From an uncultured Atopobiaceae bacterium (GTDB taxonomy: Bacteria > Actinomycetota > Coriobacteriia > Coriobacteriales > Atopobiaceae), in the NCBI GenBank assembly GCA_905235165.1, contig CAJOKK010000030.1, forward strand, positions 1-12,947: a stretch of 12,947 bases of DNA, given 5' to 3'. Both the position numbers and the translations under genes were made by a program. Shown piece after piece: positions 8,331-12,947 of the stretch. Below the pieces are notes generated by a model that saw only the letters and a program-made list of their open reading frames with translations, made no database searches and had not been told where the DNA came from. Position 1 is the first letter of the stretch. Each line of letters opens with the position of its first letter.

Positions 8331-8335
8331 CCTCC
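8331..8335 (-). promoter_or_regulatory. Strong ribosome binding site of the licC/licA fusion gene
   Basis: GGAGG on the minus strand lies four bases before the ATG at 8326. It fixes the start and keeps the HTH domain in the protein. Confidence 0.8.
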
Positions 8336-8339
8336 AAAG

Positions 8340-8387
8340 GAACGTTCATTTTTTCTCAGCTATCCTAGGCTTTTGAACGTTCATTTT
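8340..8387. promoter_or_regulatory. Pair of GAACGTTC palindromes, candidate operators
   Basis: The eight-base palindrome GAACGTTC occurs at 8340-8347 and 8375-8382, with centres 35 bases apart. On the plus strand each copy is followed by ATTTT, so a 13-base direct repeat is exact. The distal copy extends to TGAACGTTCA and sits between the -35 and -10 boxes. The proximal copy covers the start of the leader, between the expected transcription start and the ribosome binding site. This geometry suits repression. The obvious candidate ligand is the HTH domain at the N-terminus of the protein that this promoter drives, which is an inference. Confidence 0.6.
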
Positions 8388-8390
8388 CAA
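8362..8390 (-). promoter_or_regulatory. Promoter of the lic operon
   Basis: On the minus strand TTGAAA (8385-8390) and TAGGAT (8362-8367) are separated by exactly 17 bases, matching a sigma-70/SigA type promoter (four of six bases at each box). Transcription should begin near 8355, giving a leader of roughly 28 bases with a strong ribosome binding site. The distal GAACGTTC palindrome lies inside the spacer, so a bound protein would block RNA polymerase. Confidence 0.6.
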
Positions 8391-8467
8391 ATGGAGACTG
8401 ACTCAATTTGAACACATGGTGAAGATTGGCGGCGCTTTTCTCGAGAAGAACGAGCTGGGGCACGCGT

Positions 8468-8673
8468 CGTTGCCTGGCCGGGAGCCGAGGGGGAGGCGGG
8501 GGCCTTGGCTGAACATTCTGCGACAGCGAGGAGCGTAGGCGCGGCGGGAGCGAGGACTGTCTGAGCGAGCGCAGCGAGCGAGTTCCGCAGCTGCCGCGCC
8601 GAAGCGACGAGCGTTCTTGTCGCAGAGTTCAGCCAAGGCCCCCGCCTCCCCCTCGGCTCCCGGCCAGGCAACG
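8468..8673. repeat. 206-bp hyphenated palindrome with 47-bp perfect arms
   Basis: Bases 8468-8514 are the perfect reverse complement of 8627-8673 (47 bp). After a two-base bulge a further nine base pairs follow (8517-8525 with 8618-8626), and an inner block pairs again (8538-8545 with 8593-8600). The arms are very G-rich on one strand, and the centre contains a nine-base direct repeat of AGCGAGCG type. The transcript would fold into a very stable hairpin. No flanking target duplication or transposase remnant is visible. It could be a dispersed intergenic palindromic element, a MITE-like unit or a transcription barrier after the lysozyme gene. I cannot see other copies in this window. Confidence 0.85.
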
Positions 8674-8698
8674 CTGCCTAAGACGCCAGCAACAAGCT

Positions 8699-8734
8699 GA
8701 CCCCCGTCCAGCGCGGCTGCGCCAAACGGGGGTC
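8699..8734. terminator. Hairpin after the lysozyme gene, likely terminator
   Basis: A nine-base-pair stem (8699-8707 GACCCCCGT with 8726-8734) encloses a smaller GCGC stem (8711-8714 with 8719-8722, four-base loop). It begins 27 bases past the lysozyme stop codon on the minus strand. There is no T run, so it may act as a 3' stabiliser or as a Rho-dependent or bulky terminator. Confidence 0.55.
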
Positions 8735-8760
8735 TCAAGTAATGCATGGTATGTAAGCGG

Positions 8761-10410
8761 TTATCTGCCTGTCCAGGCACCATCCGCACCGACGCTATAG
8801 CCATCGGGAGTCGTACCGCTCTTGAGCAAATGTCCCGCAGGGTAGAACCAATACCACTTTCCGCCTATCTGTTGCCAGCCCGTGACCATGGCTCCGGAGC
8901 TCGAGAGGTAATATCGCAAGCCCTTCCAGGTCTGCCAGCCCTTCAACATCGCACCAGAGGAGTTGAGCAGATACCACTTTCCGTTAAGCAGGCGCCAACC
9001 AGTTGCCATGATGCCCTTGCTGTCATGCCAATACCAGCTGCCGTTCCACTGGTGCCAGCCCGTGACCATGGCACCAAGCTTCGCAGAAGCGGGGTTCAGG
9101 TAGTACCACTTGCCGCCCGACAGCTGCCAACCGGTGAGCATCCTGCCGGTAGAGTCGAAGAGGTACCAGGTGCCGTTATACATGTCCCAGCCAGTGCACA
9201 TGACCCCGTCAACGCGACTGAGCAGATAACGATTGCCATTCCAGGTGGTCCAGCCATACTGCATGGCACCGTTGCCATCGAACAAGTACCACTTACCAGC
9301 AACTCGATACCAACCGGTGACCATCCAGCCGCTGGCGTCAAAGTAGTAGGTCTTTCCCGAAACTTTCTTGAACATCGAGCTTGCGACGGCGCCCGTTGCA
9401 TACCTCCAGCGCCAACGGCCGTTAACCTGCTCCCAGCCCTCGGTGTAGGCCGGTTTGCCCCAGTCACTCCTGAAGTCAAGATTGAGGTCAACGTTCTGGC
9501 TGCCCGGAATGCCCTTAATGGTACCCACGGAGGTGCATTGCCAAATATCGTATTTGCCACTGTATTCGCACTTGCTGTAGTACTGGGCAACCCACCTGGT
9601 CCAACGATCGAAGCAAGAGTCCGTAAGATAGTTCTCCCACCAGCTCACCGAGGCGTATACGCCCGGCTCGTAACCGGCGTTCTTGACGCCTTCGCAGAAG
9701 ACAGTCGACATCTCGGCAAGGAGCGCTCGGTTTCTGGTGCTGGCAAGATCGTCCCACTCGAGGTCGTAGTAAATGGGAAGGGTGGGGTGACGACCCTTCA
9801 GGGCGTTGAGCGTGAAGTTCAGCTCCTTCTTGGCATCGGAGGCTGACTTAGCCGTGGAGAAGAAGTAAACGCCATACGGAATCCCAAGGCGCTCACACTC
9901 CTTGGCATTGCGGTCAAACTCATCATCGCTATATTGCGTACGAGACGACATATACGTACCACCGCAACGCAGGATGGCAAAGCTCACGTCGTCGCTTTTC
10001 GCCTTCGCCCAGTCGATGGTGTCGTTCCATTCGCTAACGTCAACGCCACGACGCAGGGCACCCTGAACAACTTGGCCGTTACTGCTCACGTACTTACCTG
10101 CTGAGTTCTTCGTCCAAGGCGTAAACGAAGCCATAAACCTAAACAGCGGAGCCCGGTCCTCAACGAGGTCGTCAGCACTCGTAGCAGGCTGGTCAACCTC
10201 GTATGAGTCGTCGGGCTGGGCAACTTCATCTGGCTCATCGGAGGGCTCCTCAACAAACTCCTCAACACAAGGCTCTCCGTCTCGATAGCGAAAGCTGTTC
10301 ACGCCAAAGCCCTCTGACCGGTCTTGGGCCAACGCGGCCGTAGGGAACATAGATGCGACAAGCGCGAAGCTCAAGGCAACATTCGCGAAGCGGAACTGCT
10401 GGCGAACCAT
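8761..10410 (-). CDS. Secreted GH25 lysozyme with choline-binding-type GW repeats
   Basis: This 549-residue protein is an exported cell-wall hydrolase. Residues 1-28 form a signal peptide ending in AALA. An acidic, Pro-rich linker spans about 44-88. A GH25 muramidase domain spans about 120-317, with GVDVSEW (122-128; D124), the catalytic YYDLEWD (D216, E218) and NVDLN (306-310). Such enzymes cut the N-acetylmuramic acid to N-acetylglucosamine bond of peptidoglycan. The C-terminus has about nine repeats of roughly 20 residues with GW pairs at 325, 366, 386, 407, 427, 451, 471, 491 and 511, the pattern of choline- or glucan-binding modules. GAGGAGG four bases before the ATG fixes the start. Its place next to a phosphorylcholine decoration operon suggests that the repeats dock on choline in the cell's own envelope. 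Roles in growth, separation or autolysis are all possible. Confidence 0.93.
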   Translation of the reverse strand: MVRQQFRFANVALSFALVASMFPTAALAQDRSEGFGVNSFRYRDGEPCVEEFVEEPSDEPDEVAQPDDSYEVDQPATSADDLVEDRAPLFRFMASFTPWTKNSAGKYVSSNGQVVQGALRRGVDVSEWNDTIDWAKAKSDDVSFAILRCGGTYMSSRTQYSDDEFDRNAKECERLGIPYGVYFFSTAKSASDAKKELNFTLNALKGRHPTLPIYYDLEWDDLASTRNRALLAEMSTVFCEGVKNAGYEPGVYASVSWWENYLTDSCFDRWTRWVAQYYSKCEYSGKYDIWQCTSVGTIKGIPGSQNVDLNLDFRSDWGKPAYTEGWEQVNGRWRWRYATGAVASSMFKKVSGKTYYFDASGWMVTGWYRVAGKWYLFDGNGAMQYGWTTWNGNRYLLSRVDGVMCTGWDMYNGTWYLFDSTGRMLTGWQLSGGKWYYLNPASAKLGAMVTGWHQWNGSWYWHDSKGIMATGWRLLNGKWYLLNSSGAMLKGWQTWKGLRYYLSSSGAMVTGWQQIGGKWYWFYPAGHLLKSGTTPDGYSVGADGAWTGR

Positions 10411-10630
10411 ACGTCCTCCTCACCTCTAACTCATGAACGGGATTCGTAGTGGATTCCATCAGTCTACACGACTTCAACACATTTCAAACTGGGGCGCCAC
10501 TCAGGGGTATACAAAGGCATGGCGCAGACCATGCGATCGCTACCGCCGAAAGGCGCAAATACTGTGTCTGTTTTGGCCCTCTGATAAAATTCGACGTATT
10601 GAAGAACCACGTATTCTTGGATGGCAACAC
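10411..10630. promoter_or_regulatory. Divergent control region between the lysozyme and two-domain glycosyltransferase genes
   Basis: This 220-base region separates two genes that point away from each other. On the plus strand TGATAAAAT (10582-10590) matches an extended -10 element (TG, one base, TAAAAT) 40 bases before the ATG at 10631, without a good -35 box. On the minus strand the lysozyme gene has a strong ribosome binding site, and I see no clear promoter boxes for it. The plus-strand frame stays open upstream to 10433, but that part does not look like a glycosyltransferase. Confidence 0.4.
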
Positions 10631-12457
10631 ATGAACGAGACACCACTTCTCAGCATCATTGTCCCGGTTTATAACACCCTTCCCTACCTGCCAAAATGCC
10701 TTGACACACTGCTTGGGCAGACGCTGCGCAGGATTGAGATAGTCTGCATTGACGACGGCTCGACCGACGGCTCGAGCGAACTGCTCGACAGCTACGCCGA
10801 GAAGGACGATCGCCTGGTCGTACTCCATCAGGCAAACGCCGGTGTCTCGGCCGCCCGCAACAAAGGCCTCGATCACGCGCGTGGCACCTTCGTGCTCTTC
10901 GTCGACTCTGACGATTACATCGAGCGCTACGCCTGCGAGAAGCTCGTCAACGTTGCCGAACGCGACAACGCCGACATCGTCATCTTTGGCGGCGAGACCT
11001 TCCCCTCCGATGCTTGGCTTGACGACAACATGTCTACGATTGACGCGACCTACCATGGAGGCGGGCTCGAGACTCTCTTCTACGCCCAGGGCGCCTTCCC
11101 GCTCATGTGCAACAAGCTCTATCGACATTCGCTGATCAAGAACGCGAAGCTGCGCTTCAACACGAAGCTCAAGCTCGGAGAAGACCATGCCTTCCAGTTC
11201 TGTATCTTCCCCGAGGCTCAGATCGTGACCACCGTGCGCGACCACATCTACCACTATCGCTACGGACATGAGGGCTCTGCCCTCTCGAGTTCTCAGAGCG
11301 ATGTCTACGGCCGCGCCAAGCAGCACCTTTCCATGGTGACCTACGTCTTGGAGTACTGGAACGAGAAGGGCATCCTCCACGAGAGGCCTTACGAGCTGGG
11401 ATCGTGGTTCACCGATTTCCTGCTTTCCTCGGTTTGGGAACTCCCCCTCAAACAGCGCGTCGAGTTCGGCCGTGCTTACCAGCAGATGGTCGATCGCTTT
11501 GGCCTCGAGTCGGATATCCTCCTGAGCCCCATTGCCGCGTCACGTCATCGCTGCCTCACCGTTGGTGACGATATGGAGCCTCGCATCAGCGCAATCGTGC
11601 TCGGTGGGTCAAAGAAGTGCGTCATGTCGCTCCTCAAGCAGGAGCTACCTCAGGTCGAGGTCATCTCTGTCTGCGACCACTCCGCCGAGCTGGACGACGA
11701 TTTCGCAGACGACCCTCGTCCGCGCAGGGCAGGCAGCTTGAGCGAGGCACTCGCGTCCGCGCGTGCCGAACTGGTGCTCGTTGCCGCCTTCGACGATACC
11801 TACCAGCCATTCTCTCTGCGCGCCATGGCCGAAAGCGCGCTGGTGGACAACGAGGTTGCCTGCGATGTCGTGACCATTCAGGACCGTGCCGCAACCTTAC
11901 GGGTACATAACCTCACCACGCATATCCGCTCCCTCTCCAACGACGGAACCCAGCGAGAGATCACCAGCATGCACAGCCTGCTCTCCCCAGACGAGCTTCC
12001 CGCCAGTCCCGTCGAGGTCTTCTCGCTCGACCGTGCGAACAAGCTCTGGCGAGTCGACTTCGCCCGCACCTATCTCACTGACGTTGCCGGCCCCTACGAA
12101 GTGGGACAGGCACTTCTTGCCGCAACGGTCTTTGTGCCAATTTCAGAGCCGTACTTCGAGAAGTCCATCCTCACCGAGACCGATCCTTCTGTCATGCGCG
12201 ATCTCGGCCATACGCAGGTGGAGGCCCTCGCCAAGCTCAAAGAGGACGGACTTGAGCAGCAGACCGTCAGCCGCACGGCAATAGCGCTTTGCCTTGGGAT
12301 CGCCGAGCGCACCGCGAACACCGCCGCTGCCACCGCCTACCTCGACACCTTCGTGAGCGAGGCCTACGACACGGGCTCAACGACGACAACTCATGGTTGC
12401 CCGCGAGCTACGACGACCTCGAGGCAATCCACACCATCCATACCGAAGGTGCGGTAG
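10631..12457 (+). CDS. Two-domain GT2 glycosyltransferase, C-terminus changed by a frameshift
   Basis: The product as written has 608 residues. Residues 7-220 are a complete GT2 domain: SIIVPVYN, DDGSTDGS (41-48), metal-binding VDSDDY (91-96) and the likely catalytic-base motif LGEDHAF (182-188). From about 316 the protein repeats the same layout in degenerate form: CDHSAE replaces the DDGS motif, AFDDTY (386-391) replaces DSDDY, and NKLWR is followed by YEVGQAL where GEDHAF would be. The second half thus looks like an inactive GT-A copy. Near 12373 the frame is lost and the last 26 or so residues are a Thr/Ser-rich artefact. The family-like tail continues in another frame. I start at ATG 10631, directly before NETPLLSIIVPVYN; the ribosome binding site is weak. 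It probably builds part of the surface glycan. Confidence 0.75.
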   Translation: MNETPLLSIIVPVYNTLPYLPKCLDTLLGQTLRRIEIVCIDDGSTDGSSELLDSYAEKDDRLVVLHQANAGVSAARNKGLDHARGTFVLFVDSDDYIERYACEKLVNVAERDNADIVIFGGETFPSDAWLDDNMSTIDATYHGGGLETLFYAQGAFPLMCNKLYRHSLIKNAKLRFNTKLKLGEDHAFQFCIFPEAQIVTTVRDHIYHYRYGHEGSALSSSQSDVYGRAKQHLSMVTYVLEYWNEKGILHERPYELGSWFTDFLLSSVWELPLKQRVEFGRAYQQMVDRFGLESDILLSPIAASRHRCLTVGDDMEPRISAIVLGGSKKCVMSLLKQELPQVEVISVCDHSAELDDDFADDPRPRRAGSLSEALASARAELVLVAAFDDTYQPFSLRAMAESALVDNEVACDVVTIQDRAATLRVHNLTTHIRSLSNDGTQREITSMHSLLSPDELPASPVEVFSLDRANKLWRVDFARTYLTDVAGPYEVGQALLAATVFVPISEPYFEKSILTETDPSVMRDLGHTQVEALAKLKEDGLEQQTVSRTAIALCLGIAERTANTAAATAYLDTFVSEAYDTGSTTTTHGCPRATTTSRQSTPSIPKVR

Positions 12458-12675
12458 CCTATCTCGGCGCATCAGGTGAGCTCACCTTTGCTCGCCATTA
12501 CCGCGAACTTGCCGAGCACCGCTCGCGTCATGTGGGATATCGCAGCATGCTCTCGATCGAACGAGAGTGGCGTACGCAGGGCTTCGAGTCTGTCAGCTTC
12601 AGGCTGGGGCGCACACTCACCCACGCGCCACGCCTCGCCCGCGATTTCCTTGGATCGCTTCTGCACAGGAAGTAG
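12372..12675 (+). pseudogene. Out-of-frame C-terminal part of the two-domain glycosyltransferase
   Basis: From about 12373 the first frame reads GLNDDNSWLPASYDDLEAI and continues for about 100 residues to the TAG at 12673-12675. It ends in a basic tail. It joins well to the preceding EAYDT of the upstream frame if one base is restored: a GGGG run in place of GGG at 12373-12375 gives EAYDTGLNDDNSW. The restored protein would have about 681 residues. No ribosome binding site or start codon suits separate translation of this piece. A shortened G run is a common sequencing error and also a common natural mutation. Confidence 0.65.
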
Positions 12676-12746
12676 CCTCTCGAACGATATACTTACCGCG
12701 AACATGCATAAACTACTTTTACGCCAAACCTCCCGGAGGAGTTTTC
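12676..12746. other. Short gap before the last glycosyltransferase gene
   Basis: This 71-base gap has GGAGG at 12735-12739, seven bases before the next ATG. TATACT (12688-12693) could be a -10 box, but no good -35 box precedes it. No hairpin was noticed, so the two glycosyltransferase genes may share a transcript. Confidence 0.35.
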
Positions 12747-12947
12747 ATGGGTCTCTTTAGCCGCAAGAACAAGATTGACGTCTCGGTCCTCACTCCCGTC
12801 TACAACGTCGAGCGCTACCTTCCGGAATGTCTTGACAGCCTTAAGGCACAGACGCTCAAGAACATCGAGTTCATCTGCATCAACGACGGATCGACGGACG
12901 GCTCCCTCGATATCTTGCGTAGCTATGCTCAAGGTGACGACCGCTTC
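12747..12947 (+). CDS. GT2 glycosyltransferase, N-terminal part cut by the window edge
   Basis: The first 67 codons are present. A short basic start (MGLFSRKNK) is followed by VSVLTPVYNVERYLPECLDS and the nucleotide-binding CINDGSTDGS, which is clear GT2 family sequence. It resembles the N-terminus of the preceding glycosyltransferase, so the two may be paralogues. GGAGG at 12735-12739 with seven bases spacing makes the start firm. The metal-binding DxD motif lies beyond the window. The gene continues the surface-glycan cluster on the plus strand. Confidence 0.85.
   Translation, partial: MGLFSRKNKIDVSVLTPVYNVERYLPECLDSLKAQTLKNIEFICINDGSTDGSLDILRSYAQGDDRF

Larger units (their letters stand above)
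8391..8760. other. Long gene-free stretch between lysozyme and lic operon
   Basis: This 370-base stretch contains no supported gene. It holds a large hyphenated palindrome and a second hairpin, entered separately, plus a short TTCTCGAGAA palindrome at 8438-8447. Frames that run through it are by-products of its symmetric, GC-rich sequence. It is bounded by the lysozyme stop codon at 8761 and the lic promoter. Confidence 0.6.

Noticed and set aside
6515..8368. Two long plus-strand open frames (290 and 323 codons) opposite the licC/licA fusion
   Set aside because: The minus strand encodes well-conserved catalytic motifs. Long antisense frames are common in GC-rich coding DNA, and these lack a start signal.
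288..8371. The 11-mer TATCCTAGGCT at 288-298 and 8361-8371, both followed by TGAAC within a few bases
   Set aside because: It is interesting as a possible shared promoter element, but 11-base matches are expected by chance in a window this size, and the two genes read in opposite directions.
8800..9440. Regularly spaced similar DNA units that could suggest a CRISPR array or satellite
   Set aside because: The units of about 60 bases are degenerate and in frame; they encode the 20-residue GW repeats.
8746..9846. Plus-strand open frame of 366 codons opposite the lysozyme
   Set aside because: Its apparent periodicity is the antisense image of the GW repeats.
10433..10630. Longer N-terminus for the two-domain glycosyltransferase
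   Set aside because: The added 66 residues lack family similarity, and a likely -10 element (10582-10590) lies within them.

Overview
The window looks like a surface-polysaccharide and phosphorylcholine (P-Cho) locus from a moderately GC-rich Gram-positive bacterium. A host-associated member of the Coriobacteriia (Collinsella/Olsenella/Atopobium type) fits best. That guess rests on base composition, an envelope lysozyme with choline-binding-type GW repeats, and the fused HTH-LicC-LicA protein; no rRNA or other phylogenetic marker is present, so it stays an inference.

Layout. Positions 1-299 hold no gene I can support. A plus-strand glycan cluster follows: a DPM1-like GT2 glycosyltransferase (300-986), a DUF2304 membrane partner (996-1331) and a second GT2 gene (1318-2389) broken by a frameshift inside its nucleotide-sugar site. 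It meets the minus-strand genes at a strong hairpin (2396-2427). The minus-strand block reads, from its promoter: an HTH-LicC-LicA fusion (8326-6554), a LicB-type choline permease (6514-5576), a LicD phosphotransferase (5440-4580), a Wzx/TacF-like flippase (4559-3279) and a second LicD (3256-2459). Upstream of this block are a candidate self-regulated promoter with two GAACGTTC palindromes, a 206-bp hyphenated palindrome with 47-bp perfect arms, and a further hairpin. Then comes a minus-strand secreted GH25 lysozyme with about nine GW repeats (10410-8761). Divergent from the lysozyme is a large two-domain GT2 gene (10631 to about 12675), frameshifted near its 3' end. The window closes inside another GT2 gene (from 12747).

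How the parts fit. Choline would enter through LicB, be phosphorylated by the LicA domain and activated to CDP-choline by the LicC domain. The two LicD enzymes would transfer P-Cho onto a lipid-linked glycan built by the glycosyltransferases, and the flippase would export the decorated unit. The lysozyme, with choline-binding-type repeats, would dock on that P-Cho. The arrangement parallels the pneumococcal lic1 and lic2 (tacF-licD1-licD2) loci but is condensed into one run of genes with a fused, DNA-binding bifunctional enzyme. The two frameshifted glycosyltransferases suggest glycan variation, gene decay or assembly error; the sequence alone cannot tell these apart.
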